Shown in pieces: positions 38,848-47,974 of a DNA stretch of 64,000 bases. The number at the start of each line of letters is the position of its first letter. The first letter of the stretch is position 1. Both the position numbers and the translations under genes were made by a program. The notes beneath the pieces were generated by a model. It worked only from the letters and a program-made list of their open reading frames with translations. It did not search any database and was not told the origin of the DNA. Source of the DNA: Acinetobacter kanungonis (GTDB taxonomy: Bacteria; Pseudomonadota; Gammaproteobacteria; Pseudomonadales; Moraxellaceae); assembly GCF_009939195.1 (NCBI RefSeq), contig NZ_JAACKC010000008.1:62001-126000 (forward strand), given 5' to 3'.

Positions 38848-39594
38848 ATGAAATATTCCGAATATCAGCCTCGCCCAGATCTACTTAAAGATCGCATCAT
38901 TTTAATTACAGGGGCTAGCGATGGCATTGGTCGTGCTGCCGCACTCAGCTATGCACTGCATGGTGCGACTGTGGTGTTACACGGTCGTACCTTGAACAAA
39001 CTGGAAGTCCTTTACGATGAGATTGAAAGTTTGGGTGCACCGCAACCTGCGATTTTGCCGCTGCAATTGTCCAGTGCTTCACCGCGCGACTATGAACTGC
39101 TGTATGACACTCTAGATAAGCAATTCGGTCGTCTCGATGGCATTTTGCATAATGCGGGTATCTTGGGTGAGCGTACCGAACTGGAGAATTACCCCATTGA
39201 TGTTTGGGATGATGTCATGGCCGTGAACTTGCGTGCGCCTTTCATTTTGACGCAGGAACTGCTGCCGCTGCTGCAAAAGTCAGAGCATGCTTCGGTCGTT
39301 TTTGCCAGTTCTGGCGTTGGTCGTCAGGTACGGGAAAGATGGGGTGCATATTCAGTGTCTAAAATTGCCATTGAAGCCGTGAGCCTATTATTCGCCAAAG
39401 AAAATCAACATCCGAATGTCCGTTTCAATTGCCTGAATCCAGGTGCAACTCGTACTGCCATGCGTGCCAAAGCCTATCCAGATGAAGATCCGAAAACCTT
39501 GGCAACACCAGAATCAATCATGCCAGCCTATCTGTATTTGATGGGCGATGACAGCCTACATATGAGTGGACAAAGCATTGATGCTCAGGATTGA
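38848..39594 (+). CDS. yciK: YciK-family short-chain dehydrogenase
   Basis: A classical SDR of 248 residues from ATG 38848, directly preceded by AAGGAGG (the GTG at 38842 lies within the ribosome site). Cofactor motif TGASDGIG, structural HNAGILG, catalytic Ser in FASSGVGR and YSVSK as YxxxK. NPGATRTAMRAKAYPDEDP is a YciK hallmark. The physiological substrate is unknown. It lies after mupP as in Pseudomonas and is co-directional. Confidence 0.88.
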   Translation: MKYSEYQPRPDLLKDRIILITGASDGIGRAAALSYALHGATVVLHGRTLNKLEVLYDEIESLGAPQPAILPLQLSSASPRDYELLYDTLDKQFGRLDGILHNAGILGERTELENYPIDVWDDVMAVNLRAPFILTQELLPLLQKSEHASVVFASSGVGRQVRERWGAYSVSKIAIEAVSLLFAKENQHPNVRFNCLNPGATRTAMRAKAYPDEDPKTLATPESIMPAYLYLMGDDSLHMSGQSIDAQD

Positions 39595-39621
39595 TGTGTT
39601 TTCGACTTGAGCTAGGTGAAT

Positions 39622-39655
39622 AAAAAATCCTTTGTGACCTACAAAGGATTTTTTT
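39622..39655 (+). terminator. Terminator after yciK
   Basis: AATCCTTTGT and ACAAAGGATT form a 10-bp stem with loop GACCT, flanked by A5 and T7. Confidence 0.9.
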
Positions 39656-39773
39656 ACCGCCTTATAATCGTTTTATTTTATTAATTTCATAAATATATTC
39701 GGTTTTATAAATCAAATCATCCTCCTTAAACTGTGTAGACCTACTCAGCAGCACATTTAAGGGGAATTTTTTC

Positions 39774-39929
39774 ATGACTGATTTACAGCACAAAGTTGAA
39801 CTAATTCGTTCGATTCAATCCCTGCAACTGCCTGAAACACTGGTACACGCCCTAGATGACGCGCAGCAGGCCCGTGCTGTGATTGAAGCTGTAGATGGCT
39901 TGCAGCATCTGGTTGAACAGTGGAATTAA
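39774..39929 (+). CDS. Small hypothetical protein (51 aa)
   Basis: ATG at 39774, preceded by AAGGGGA 7-8 bp upstream, opens a 51-codon frame. The product is polar, helix-prone and without Cys or signal peptide (begins MTDLQHKVELIRSIQ, with LDDAQQARAVIEAVDGL in the middle). It stands alone between the yciK terminator and the RcnB-like genes. I do not recognise the family. The strong ribosome site and codon pattern make it likely to be real. Confidence 0.6.
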   Translation: MTDLQHKVELIRSIQSLQLPETLVHALDDAQQARAVIEAVDGLQHLVEQWN

Positions 39930-40183
39930 CTGTTTTTTTGCCTTCGTGAACCCTCATGAAATCGAATGCCAGCGCTGAATCTTTGCACGCTTTGACCGCG
40001 TTGAAGGTACTGAACAGCACAACTTACCGCTTTAGAAAGATTTCCAAACTGGATGATTTCATGGATAATATTCTTAATTTATCTATTTTTTTAAAGAATT
40101 AATCCAATTCCTTCACAGTTTCTCTGCATTTTTTTCGTACATTAAGAACTGTGAAATGAACACATCGATAACGAGGGGTCAAC

Positions 40184-40579
40184 ATGAAGAAGACGATGGC
40201 AATATTGACCATTTCTTTCAGTGCATTGATGGCAAGCAGCCTGAGTTCTGCTGCACCCCACTTTGATAATCGTGGTGATGACCATCCCCGCAATAATCAA
40301 GGTAAGGGGCGCGACTTTCGTGATTTTGATCAAGGTGATGAACGTATTCAAGACAAACGCCGCATGCGTGAAGAACGCGGGGTGAAACGTCTACAGCAGC
40401 ATCAATGGCAAACAGGTTATGTCATGCCGCAGCATTATCGTGGCAATGGCTATAAAGTCGAATACAAAGAACATAACTTGCCTAAACCTGGACGCAATCA
40501 ACAATGGTACAAAATCAACAATGACTACATTTTAATTGATTCTGGCAGCAATGGTATTTTGCGCATTGTGAACGATTAA
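40184..40579 (+). CDS. RcnB-like periplasmic protein, copy 1
   Basis: Secreted 131-residue protein with a cleavable signal (MKKTMAILTISFSALMASSLSSAA). A charged, low-complexity Asp/Arg/Asn-rich linker follows. The C-terminal part shows the RcnB/CigR pattern: W.TG..MP.HYRGNGYKVEYKEHNLPKPGRNQQWYKINNDYILID and a final hydrophobic strand. RcnB in E. coli is a periplasmic factor needed for nickel/cobalt homeostasis. The role here is unproven. A weak paralogue follows 245 bp downstream. Confidence 0.75.
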   Translation: MKKTMAILTISFSALMASSLSSAAPHFDNRGDDHPRNNQGKGRDFRDFDQGDERIQDKRRMREERGVKRLQQHQWQTGYVMPQHYRGNGYKVEYKEHNLPKPGRNQQWYKINNDYILIDSGSNGILRIVND

Positions 40580-40607
40580 GCAGCTAGCAATTTCCTTTAC
40601 CTTTTTC

Positions 40608-40641
40608 GCCAGTCTGGCTCATCTCTAGACTGGCTTTTTTT
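40608..40641 (+). terminator. Terminator after RcnB-like copy 1
   Basis: GCCAGTCT (40608-40615) pairs with AGACTGGC (40627-40634), followed by T7. Confidence 0.85.
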
Positions 40642-40824
40642 ATGTCTACCCTTAGGCGATCCATCGCTCTCCTTGGTCGAGCCTGTTTTGCTTGTATCCC
40701 TTATATGGCAAGCATTTACAATCTTCGTTTTTTCTCCATCAAATTCACATTTGCATAATAGTGCTCTCATTATTTCTCTGCTGTTGTTCGCTACCTTTAT
40801 CTCATCGGAACACATCAACAAACA

Positions 40825-41199
40825 TTGAGGTACATCATGAATAAATTCGTTTCTGCTGTTATTTTTACCTTGGGTACCGCGGTGACCGCATCTGCAATTG
40901 CAGCGCCAACTTATGAGCATCGTTATGATGAACGCCACTATGCTGAACAGCATGACCGTGACTGGAAAAAAGAAGATGGTCGCTGGAATGACAAGCGCTA
41001 TCAACGTATTAACCCAAGCCGTGATTGGCGCGTCGGTCAAACCCTACCACGCGGTTATGACTCTTCCCGCTATGCGGTAGATTATCGTGATGCAAAGCGC
41101 TTACACAAACCTGCGCGTAATCAGCAATGGTACAAAATTAACGGCGATTACGTCTTAGTCAACGAGCGCAACAACCGCATCCTGCATATTATTGGCTAA
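40825..41199 (+). CDS. RcnB-like periplasmic protein, copy 2
   Basis: A 124-residue secreted paralogue of the previous gene. Signal peptide MNKFVSAVIFTLGTAVTASAIAA, then a His/Asp/Arg-rich section (YEHRYDERHYAEQHDRDW) that could bind metal. The conserved C-terminal block is VGQTLPRGYDSSRYAVDYRDAKRLHKPARNQQWYKINGDYVLV. ATG at 40825 with TGAGG 13 bp upstream; the family needs this N-terminus for secretion. Function is inferred only from similarity to RcnB. Confidence 0.75.
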   Translation: MRYIMNKFVSAVIFTLGTAVTASAIAAPTYEHRYDERHYAEQHDRDWKKEDGRWNDKRYQRINPSRDWRVGQTLPRGYDSSRYAVDYRDAKRLHKPARNQQWYKINGDYVLVNERNNRILHIIG

Positions 41200-41232
41200 T
41201 CTTTTCTTCTCGTGTGAATTCCCTTCCCTCGG

Positions 41233-41261
41233 CACCTTAACGCAAGTTAAGGTGTTTTTTT
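41233..41261 (+). terminator. Terminator after RcnB-like copy 2
   Basis: CACCTTAAC and GTTAAGGTG form a 9-bp stem capped by a GCAA (GNRA-type) tetraloop, followed by T7. Confidence 0.92.
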
Positions 41262-41330
41262 ATCTAAGATTGTTCGCCTACCATTTTTTTGATTAAAATC
41301 GACTATTGATTCAATTTTTTTGAGATAGGC

Positions 41331-42683
41331 ATGCAAGCGAATTCGAACGACGTATCACAAAGCACAACCTTACAATATGTGCACTGGTTTCGACATTCTG
41401 CACCCTACATCAATGCCCACCGCAACAAAACCTTCGTGATCATGTTTGATGGTGAAGCGGTACAGCATGAAAATTTTCAACATATTATCCATGATATTGC
41501 CCTGCTCAATTCCCTCGGCATTCGACTGATTCTGGTGCATGGCGCGCGTCAACAAATCAACCAGAATTTAAACAGCAGCGGACTAAGCACCCCATTCCAT
41601 CAACACCGTCGCATCACCACGCGTGAGTCGCTGGGCTGTGTCATGAATGCCGTCGGCTCCATTCGCCTGCAAATCGAAGCTCTACTGTCCATGGGACTTG
41701 CCAACTCCCCCATGTATGGTGCACGCATTGATGTGGTTTCGGGTAATTTTATTACCGCCAAACCCTATGGGATTCGCGATGGCATTGATTTTCAGCTCAC
41801 GGGTGAAGTACGCAGTGTCGATACCGATGCGATTCAGAAACATCTGCAACAACACAATATTGTGATGCTCGGACCCGTGGGTTATTCCACCACAGGTGAA
41901 GTCTTCAACTTACCTGCTGAAGAAGTTGCGACCAAAACTGCCATCAGCTTAAAAGCTGATAAATTGATTTTTCTGGGCAAGCAACACGGTTTGCAGAATG
42001 CTCAAGGTCAATTACAGCGTGAAATTACCCCACAACGGCTGGATCAATATATTGCACAATCGCAAGATACCAATCCTGAATTGGCGCAACAGTTACGCAA
42101 TGCACAAATCGCCTCTCTCAAAGGCGTGCATCGCGTGCATCTGATTTCCTATACTTATGATGGTGCTTTACTGGAAGAACTGTTTACCCGTGATGGTTCA
42201 GGCACGCTGGTGACGGATGCGCATTATGAAGATGTGCGCATTGCAAATATTCAAGATGTCGGTGGACTGATCAATTTACTGCGCCCGCTGGAAGAGGACG
42301 GGATTTTGGTGTATCGCTCGCGGGAACGACTGGAAACGGAAATCGAGCAGTTTGCCGTGATTGAACGCGACGGTATGATTCTCGCCTGTGCAGCCCTGTA
42401 TCCGATTCCTGCTCAGGAGAACGAATTACGCTCTGCCGAAATTGCCTGTGTCGCGGTGCATCCAAGCTACCGTAAATCCAATCGGGGCAGCCAAATCCTG
42501 CATTATCTGGAAGATAAAGCGCGCAGTCTGGGCATACAGCAATTATTTGTACTCACTACGCGTACCGCACACTGGTTCCTAGAACATGGCTTTGAAACAG
42601 CCAATGTCGATGAACTCCCGAATGCACGCCAAGCTCTGTATAACTATCAACGCAATTCCTTGGTATTTAAAAAGCGGATTTAA
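41331..42683 (+). CDS. argA: N-acetylglutamate synthase ArgA
   Basis: First enzyme of arginine biosynthesis: acetyl-CoA plus glutamate to N-acetylglutamate. It has 450 residues. The N-terminal amino-acid kinase-like regulatory domain (about 1-285) has FVIMFDGEAV, LVHGARQQINQNL and GPVGYSTTGEVFNL. The C-terminal GNAT domain (about 300-445) has ERDGMILACAALYPI, AEIACVAVHPSYRKSNRGSQIL (the acetyl-CoA loop) and FVLTTRTAHWFLEHGF. Normally feedback-inhibited by arginine via the kinase domain. Transcribed alone. Confidence 0.96.
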   Translation: MQANSNDVSQSTTLQYVHWFRHSAPYINAHRNKTFVIMFDGEAVQHENFQHIIHDIALLNSLGIRLILVHGARQQINQNLNSSGLSTPFHQHRRITTRESLGCVMNAVGSIRLQIEALLSMGLANSPMYGARIDVVSGNFITAKPYGIRDGIDFQLTGEVRSVDTDAIQKHLQQHNIVMLGPVGYSTTGEVFNLPAEEVATKTAISLKADKLIFLGKQHGLQNAQGQLQREITPQRLDQYIAQSQDTNPELAQQLRNAQIASLKGVHRVHLISYTYDGALLEELFTRDGSGTLVTDAHYEDVRIANIQDVGGLINLLRPLEEDGILVYRSRERLETEIEQFAVIERDGMILACAALYPIPAQENELRSAEIACVAVHPSYRKSNRGSQILHYLEDKARSLGIQQLFVLTTRTAHWFLEHGFETANVDELPNARQALYNYQRNSLVFKKRI

Positions 42684-43126
42684 ATGCACAGCGCATTACA
42701 CGAATCCCCTATCCACACATAAAAATGCTTTACCCAGATCGCCATGATTTTGGTAAAGCCCTAATGCGACTTCCGTTCAATAGGGTTAATTTTCTGAGTT
42801 GATCCAATCACTGATTTAGCAGGATTTATGCTTTGTATATCTGGCAAGCTGCTGAAAAGCAGCTGATGCTATATATATTCATGATATAAGCTTATCCAAA
42901 CGTGTTCAATAAAAAATAAATCCAATATTTTCATATAATTAAATAAATATAAATTTATATTTTATCTTTTTGCTAAATCAGTTTTTGCACTAAGTTTTGC
43001 AGCTTTTGATTTATCTTTTTTTTTCATGACCAATCCCTATTTTTTTATTTTTTTCGCATAAGAAAGCGCTATAGCGTATCTGCACAAGCTTATATCCATC
43101 CTTATCTTTTGCGGAATAACACCATC
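42684..43126. other. 443-bp A+T-rich intergenic region upstream of the sulfonate operon
   Basis: The stretch holds several structured elements but no gene of normal size. A dyad GCTTTACC/GGTAAAGC lies at 42727-42759. A perfect stem AGCTGCT-GAAA-AGCAGCT is at 42847-42864. A 10-bp palindrome CGCTATAGCG is at 43067-43076. A 21-codon Lys-rich minus-strand frame occupies 42962-43027. The promoter and regulator sites of the ssu genes must lie here, but I cannot assign them. Confidence 0.5.
42847..42864. promoter_or_regulatory. GAAA-capped perfect stem-loop
   Basis: AGCTGCT pairs with AGCAGCT across a GAAA tetraloop. There is no U-tract, so it is not a standard terminator for argA, whose stop lies 164 bp upstream. 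It could be part of an untranslated leader or a small RNA. Confidence 0.4.
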
Positions 43127-44092
43127 ATGAGCAAGTCTCTTTCTACTACAACACGTCCATGGATTGTTTTGACTGTTGTGGCGGGCAGCATGTTCATGGC
43201 GGCTTGTAGCCCACAAAAAGCAGAAAGCACCACCTTAAACATTGGTTTTCAAAAGTACGGCATCTTACCAATTGTGAAGGAGCGTGGCACTTTAGAAAAA
43301 GCCTTGGCAGCGCAAGGCGTGCTAGTGAAGTGGGTCGAATTTCCTGCAGGCCCACAATTATTAGAAGGCTTAAATGTCGGCAGTGTGGCGTTGGGTGAAG
43401 CAGGTGAAGCCCCTCCAATTTTTGCCCAAGCCGCCAATTCCAATTTGGTTTATGTTGCCAATCAACCACCCGCGCCACGAGCTGAAGCACTGATTGTGCC
43501 GAAAAATTCAAACTTAAAGACCATTCAGGATTTGAAAGGCAAACGCGTGGTGCTGAACAAAGGCTCCAATGTGCATTATTTGTTGCTTAAAGTGCTTGAA
43601 GCCAATCAACTTAAACTCTCCGATATTCAAGTGGTCTATCTGCCTCCTGCGGATGCACGTGCAGCTTTTGAACGTGGCGCAGTTGATGCTTGGGTGATTT
43701 GGGACCCGTTCTTTGCGGCTGCCGAACAAAAGTTAGGCGCACGAGTACTTGCTACAGGGGACAAGTTGGTCAGTAACCATCAGTTTTATTTGGCAGATCG
43801 CAAATTTGCGCAGCAACATCCTGACATTTTAAAAACCGTGGTGAATGAACTCAATCAGACCACCACTTGGGTTGCTCAACATCAAGCACAAGCAGCGCAA
43901 CTATTACAACAGCCGACGGGTTTACCCATCGAAGTCTTAAGCCGTTCCATCTCGCGGATGGGATTTGGGGTGCAGCCGATCTCCACTGAGGTCGCCCAGC
44001 AACAGCAATTTGTCGCGGATGCCTTTTATCAACAAAAGCTGATTCCCAACAAAATTGACATTCAAACCGCCATTTTAAAAACGACGCCATAA
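43127..44092 (+). CDS. Sulfonate ABC transporter substrate-binding lipoprotein, SsuA-like copy 1
   Basis: Binds aliphatic sulfonates outside the inner membrane and delivers them to SsuBC. The frame gives 321 residues from ATG 43127. The N-terminal signal ends in MAACS, a lipobox, so the protein is probably lipid-anchored, unlike soluble E. coli SsuA. The periplasmic-binding fold shows GFQKYGILPIVKE, EFPAGPQLLEGLNVGSVALG, PPIFAQAA, LKGKRVVLNKGSNVHYLL and PPADARAAFERGAVDAWVIWDPF. It is the first gene of the ssu cluster, followed by a paralogue after 17 bp. Confidence 0.88.
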   Translation: MSKSLSTTTRPWIVLTVVAGSMFMAACSPQKAESTTLNIGFQKYGILPIVKERGTLEKALAAQGVLVKWVEFPAGPQLLEGLNVGSVALGEAGEAPPIFAQAANSNLVYVANQPPAPRAEALIVPKNSNLKTIQDLKGKRVVLNKGSNVHYLLLKVLEANQLKLSDIQVVYLPPADARAAFERGAVDAWVIWDPFFAAAEQKLGARVLATGDKLVSNHQFYLADRKFAQQHPDILKTVVNELNQTTTWVAQHQAQAAQLLQQPTGLPIEVLSRSISRMGFGVQPISTEVAQQQQFVADAFYQQKLIPNKIDIQTAILKTTP

Positions 44093-44109
44093 TAATCAGG
44101 AACAGCAAC

Positions 44110-45105
44110 ATGAATACACTGAAAACAATAACTTTCGCTGGCATTACCGCACTCAGCCTTGCGCTCAGTGCTTGCCAAAAATCTGAATCAAGCCAAAGTC
44201 AAGTAGCTGACCAAAATACGGCTGAAGCCGTGGATACCCTCTCGATTGGTTACCAAAAATCTTCCCTGAATTTGCTGGTTGCGCGCCAGCAGAAGCTGTT
44301 TGAACAGGAATTTCCGCACGCCAAAATTGAATGGAAAGAGTTCCCTGCAGGTCCACAAATGCTGGAAGCCTTAGCAGTGGGTGCGATTGATTTTGGTGCC
44401 GTAGGCAACACTCCGCCGATCTTTGCCCAAGCCGCAGGCAAAGATTTGAGTTATGTCGGTTATGAGTTGGTGCCTGCCAATTCCCAAGCCCTGCTGATTC
44501 CAAAAGGCAGTGCCATTCAGTCTATTCAGGAGTTAAAAGGCAAACGCATTGCGGTACAAAAAGGCTCGAGTGCACATGAATTACTGGCAAAAATTTTGCA
44601 GAAAGCGGGTCTCAGCTGGCAGGACATTCAACCCATTTGGCTCCCTCCAGCAGATGCGCGTGCGGCCTTTGACAAACAGTCGGTGGATGCTTGGGCAATT
44701 TGGGAACCCTACCTCAGTGCTGCCGAACAAGATGCGCATGCCCAAGTGCTGATTGATGGGACGGCTTTCCCAAAAACCTATTCGTTCTATATCGGTAATC
44801 CGAAATTTATCGCGGCACATCCACAAGCCACAACGCAGTTTTTACATGGCTTGAATCAGGCGGATCAATGGGTCTTAAACAATCAGCCACAAGCCTTAAG
44901 CGTATACACCCAAAGCACAGGTTTACAGCCATCTATTGCCCAACGCGTGATTGATAAACGTCTGAAGCCATCTCCGATTCAGACCTTAAGCCCTGAAGTG
45001 GTACAGGCACAGCAGCAAATTGCAGATTTGTTCCAGCAGGTTCAATTGATTCCGAAAAATATTCAAGTTCAAACCACGGTTTGGGCAGCACCAAAAACTC
45101 ACTAA
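44110..45105 (+). CDS. ssuA: Sulfonate ABC transporter substrate-binding lipoprotein, SsuA-like copy 2
   Basis: A 331-residue paralogue of the preceding protein. Signal peptide ending LSLALSAC gives a lipobox. The same family blocks recur: SIGYQKSSLNLLVARQ, EWKEFPAGPQMLEALAVGAIDFGAVGNTPPIFAQAA, LKGKRIAVQKGSSAHELLAKIL and PPADARAAFDKQSVDAWAIWEPY. The two copies are clearly diverged, so they may bind different sulfonates. It is co-transcribed with ssuD 27 bp downstream. Confidence 0.9.
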   Translation: MNTLKTITFAGITALSLALSACQKSESSQSQVADQNTAEAVDTLSIGYQKSSLNLLVARQQKLFEQEFPHAKIEWKEFPAGPQMLEALAVGAIDFGAVGNTPPIFAQAAGKDLSYVGYELVPANSQALLIPKGSAIQSIQELKGKRIAVQKGSSAHELLAKILQKAGLSWQDIQPIWLPPADARAAFDKQSVDAWAIWEPYLSAAEQDAHAQVLIDGTAFPKTYSFYIGNPKFIAAHPQATTQFLHGLNQADQWVLNNQPQALSVYTQSTGLQPSIAQRVIDKRLKPSPIQTLSPEVVQAQQQIADLFQQVQLIPKNIQVQTTVWAAPKTH

Positions 45106-45132
45106 TCTGTAAAAATTGTAAGGATATTGATA

Positions 45133-46308
45133 ATGAAAATTTTCTGGTTTATTCCCACCCATGGTGACAGTCGTTATTTAGGAACCAGCAAAGGCGCGCG
45201 CCAAGTCGATCATGCTTATATGAAGCAAATAGCAGTGGCGGTAGACAATTTAGGTTATGAAGGTGTGCTGATCCCAACAGGACGTTCATGTGAAGATCCA
45301 TGGATTACTGCCGCCAGTTTAATTGATGCCACCCAGAATTTGAAGTTTTTAGTGGCATTACGCCCAGGGGTGACCACGCCTGCCTTGGCTGCGCGTATGG
45401 CAGCAACCTTTGACCGTTTATCCAATGGTCGTGTGTTGCTCAATCTGGTCACAGGTGGCGATGAACAAGAACTCAAAGGCGATGGTATTTATGAAGACCA
45501 TGCCTCCCGTTATGAAACTGCCAGTGAATACACCAAAATCTGGCGTGAAATTCTAACCCGTTCGCACACCGGAGAATCCTTCAGTTTTCATGGCGAACAC
45601 TTAAAAGTGGATGATGCCAAACTGCTTTATCCGCCTGTGCAACAACCTTATCCACCTTTATGGTTTGGCGGTTCTTCGGATGCTGCGATTGAGCTGGCCA
45701 CCGAACAAGTCGATACCTATTTAACGTGGGGTGAACCCCCTGCAGCTGTCAAAGAAAAAATTGCAACTGTCCGTGCGAAAGCAGCCGTAAAAGGACGCCA
45801 ACTCAATTACGGTATTCGTCTGCATGTGATTGTGCGTGAAACCAATGAGGAAGCATGGAAAGCCGCCAATGAGCTGATTCAGTATGTCGATGATGCAACC
45901 ATTGCCGCAGCACAGCAAAAGTTCAAGCAAATGGACTCTGTAGGTCAACGACGCATGGCCGAACTACATAATGGCGATCGTACTAAACTCGAAGTCTCTC
46001 CAAACCTATGGGCTGGGGTTGGACTGGTGCGTGGCGGTGCAGGAACGGCGTTGGTGGGTGATGCGCAAACCGTAGCCGATCGGATTCAGGAATATGCCGA
46101 TTTAGGCATTAGCACCTTTATCTTTTCTGGCTATCCACATTTGGAAGAATCCATTCGCTTCGCCGAACTGGTGTTCCCGCTCTTGCCTTTAGCCACCCGC
46201 AATAAATTGTCGCAACCGAATTTAACGGGACCCTTTGGCGAAATTGTCGCGAACAATTATGTCCCGAATCAGACTACGGCTTCGCGCCCTATTCAGGAGT
46301 CTGCTTAA
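45133..46308 (+). CDS. ssuD: FMNH2-dependent alkanesulfonate monooxygenase
   Basis: Cleaves the C-S bond of alkanesulfonates, releasing sulfite for growth under sulfate limitation. It has 391 residues from ATG 45133, with AAGGA 9 bp upstream. Bacterial luciferase-like TIM barrel with [15 protein letters not shown] at the N-terminus, [47 protein letters not shown] and [13 protein letters not shown]. It needs a flavin reductase (SsuE), which is not in this window. Its stop overlaps the ssuC start by one base (TAATG). Confidence 0.96.
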   Translation: MKIFWFIPTHGDSRYLGTSKGARQVDHAYMKQIAVAVDNLGYEGVLIPTGRSCEDPWITAASLIDATQNLKFLVALRPGVTTPALAARMAATFDRLSNGRVLLNLVTGGDEQELKGDGIYEDHASRYETASEYTKIWREILTRSHTGESFSFHGEHLKVDDAKLLYPPVQQPYPPLWFGGSSDAAIELATEQVDTYLTWGEPPAAVKEKIATVRAKAAVKGRQLNYGIRLHVIVRETNEEAWKAANELIQYVDDATIAAAQQKFKQMDSVGQRRMAELHNGDRTKLEVSPNLWAGVGLVRGGAGTALVGDAQTVADRIQEYADLGISTFIFSGYPHLEESIRFAELVFPLLPLATRNKLSQPNLTGPFGEIVANNYVPNQTTASRPIQESA

Positions 46309-47123
46309 TGTCCAAAATTACTGCGGCTGAAACTTTCTCTCAACGGAAAGTTTCACGTGGAACAAAACTTGGGCAGCGTTTGCTGCCTTGGTTGTTCCCA
46401 TTTTTACTAATTTTGATCTGGCAAATTGCTTCCAGTACAGGTCTGCTACAAAGTCGAATTTTACCTGCTCCCACAGCCGTGGTCAGCGCATTCTGGCATT
46501 TACTAATCAGTGGTGAACTTTGGCACCATGTCAAAGTTAGCGCAGGACGTGCCTTACTCGGTCTGGCGATTGGTGGCGGTCTAGGTTTGTTGTTAGGACT
46601 GCTGAATGGCTCATCCAAAACAGCATCGACCCTGCTGGATACCACCTTGCAAATGATTCGAAATATTCCTGCCTTGGCGCTGATTCCACTGGTGATTCTC
46701 TGGTTCGGGATTGATGAAACGGCAAAGCTGTTTTTGGTGGCGGTTGGAGTATTTTTCCCGATTTATATCAACACCTACCACGGCATTCGTTCGGTCGATC
46801 CGCAACTGATTGAAATGGGCAAAAGTTACGGACTCAGTCGTTGGGAGCTGTATAAAAATATTATTTTACCTGGGGCAATGCCCTCTATTTTGGTCGGCTT
46901 ACGTTTTGCACTGGGCTTGGTTTGGGTACTGTTGATTGTGGCCGAAACCATTTCTGCCCAAGCTGGCATTGGCTACATGACCATGAATGCCCGCGAGTTT
47001 TTACAGACCGATGTGGTTCTGGTCGGCATCTTACTCTACGCCCTATTGGGTAAACTGGCAGATGTCCTTGCAGTGAGCTTAGAAAAATACTTATTACGCT
47101 GGCACCCTGGCTATCAAAAATAA
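46308..47123 (+). CDS. ssuC: Sulfonate ABC transporter permease
   Basis: Inner-membrane permease of 271 residues with about six helices. The binding-protein-dependent transport EAA loop reads [31 protein letters not shown]. It starts at the TAATG junction with ssuD and precedes ssuB by 10 bp. It imports sulfonates presented by the two upstream lipoproteins. Confidence 0.94.
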   Translation: MSKITAAETFSQRKVSRGTKLGQRLLPWLFPFLLILIWQIASSTGLLQSRILPAPTAVVSAFWHLLISGELWHHVKVSAGRALLGLAIGGGLGLLLGLLNGSSKTASTLLDTTLQMIRNIPALALIPLVILWFGIDETAKLFLVAVGVFFPIYINTYHGIRSVDPQLIEMGKSYGLSRWELYKNIILPGAMPSILVGLRFALGLVWVLLIVAETISAQAGIGYMTMNAREFLQTDVVLVGILLYALLGKLADVLAVSLEKYLLRWHPGYQK

Positions 47124-47133
47124 GGAGCAGAAC

Positions 47134-47940
47134 ATGACAGATCTCAGTATCGGCCAACATGTTGCCGAACAGATTCAGCCCGCGAAAAACCCGCATACGG
47201 ATATTCAACCCAATGCCGTGCTGGGCGCAGAAATTTTGATTGAGCAACTGCACAAGTTTTATGGCGATGTCAAAGTCTTGGAAGATTTAGACTTGCACAT
47301 CCAACCAGGTGAATTTTTAGCGATTGTCGGGCGCAGCGGCTGCGGCAAAAGTACCCTATTAAGATTGATTGCCGATCTGGAACAACCCAGTTATGGCGAA
47401 ATCAAATTTAAATCGGCACGCCATTTACGTGAAGGCATTACCAGTGATGATATCCGCGTGATGTTCCAAGACCCGCGCTTGCTCCCTTGGCGCAGTATTG
47501 AACAAAATGTGCACCTTGGACTGGAGAAAACCGCACACCCACATGCCACAGCATTGCTGGAAAAAGTGGGCTTAAAAGAAAAAGCGGCACTTTGGCCTAC
47601 ACAGCTTTCGGGGGGGCAACGCCAACGTACTGCACTGGCGCGTGCCCTCTCCCATCAACCACGGGTGCTCTTGCTGGATGAACCGCTTGGTGCACTGGAT
47701 GCCTTAACTCGTTTGGAAATGCAAAACCTGATTGAACAACTATGGCGGGAACAAGGCTTTACCGCGATTCTGGTCACCCATGATGTCAGTGAAGCGGTGC
47801 AACTGGCAGATCGTATTATCTTGCTGGATCGGGGCCATATCGCACGCCAATTTCAGGTGGATCTGCCCCGCCCACGTGAAAAAAACATTCAGTTTGCTGA
47901 ACTCGAACAACACGTCCTCAATGCAGTTTTGGCAACCTGA
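47134..47940 (+). CDS. ssuB: Sulfonate ABC transporter ATP-binding protein
   Basis: A 268-residue ABC ATPase. Walker [10 protein letters not shown] near residue 67, Q-loop FQDPRLLPW, signature [15 protein letters not shown], Walker [15 protein letters not shown] and switch His in VTHDVSEAV. It has a roughly 40-residue N-terminal extension before the ABC core, as in some SsuB proteins. It is the last gene of the operon and is followed by a stem-loop. Confidence 0.95.
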   Translation: MTDLSIGQHVAEQIQPAKNPHTDIQPNAVLGAEILIEQLHKFYGDVKVLEDLDLHIQPGEFLAIVGRSGCGKSTLLRLIADLEQPSYGEIKFKSARHLREGITSDDIRVMFQDPRLLPWRSIEQNVHLGLEKTAHPHATALLEKVGLKEKAALWPTQLSGGQRQRTALARALSHQPRVLLLDEPLGALDALTRLEMQNLIEQLWREQGFTAILVTHDVSEAVQLADRIILLDRGHIARQFQVDLPRPREKNIQFAELEQHVLNAVLAT

Positions 47941-47947
47941 GCAGACC

Positions 47948-47974
47948 TTGGCTCCAATGCAAACTTGGAGCCAA
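47948..47974 (+). terminator. Stem-loop after ssuB without a U-tract
   Basis: TTGGCTCCAA (47948-47957) and TTGGAGCCAA (47965-47974) form a perfect 10-bp stem 7 bp after the stop codon. The missing T-run makes intrinsic termination uncertain; it may protect the mRNA 3' end. The remaining bases to 48230 show no gene. Confidence 0.45.

Noticed and set aside
39956..40102. 48-codon frame starting MKSNASAESLHALTALK
   Set aside because: No ribosome site, low-complexity tail and unusual composition; it probably arises by chance in intergenic DNA.
40597..41040. 147-codon minus-strand frame antisense to RcnB-like copy 2
   Set aside because: It lies mostly opposite a clear secreted protein and crosses a terminator; its Cys/Arg-rich translation has no family features.
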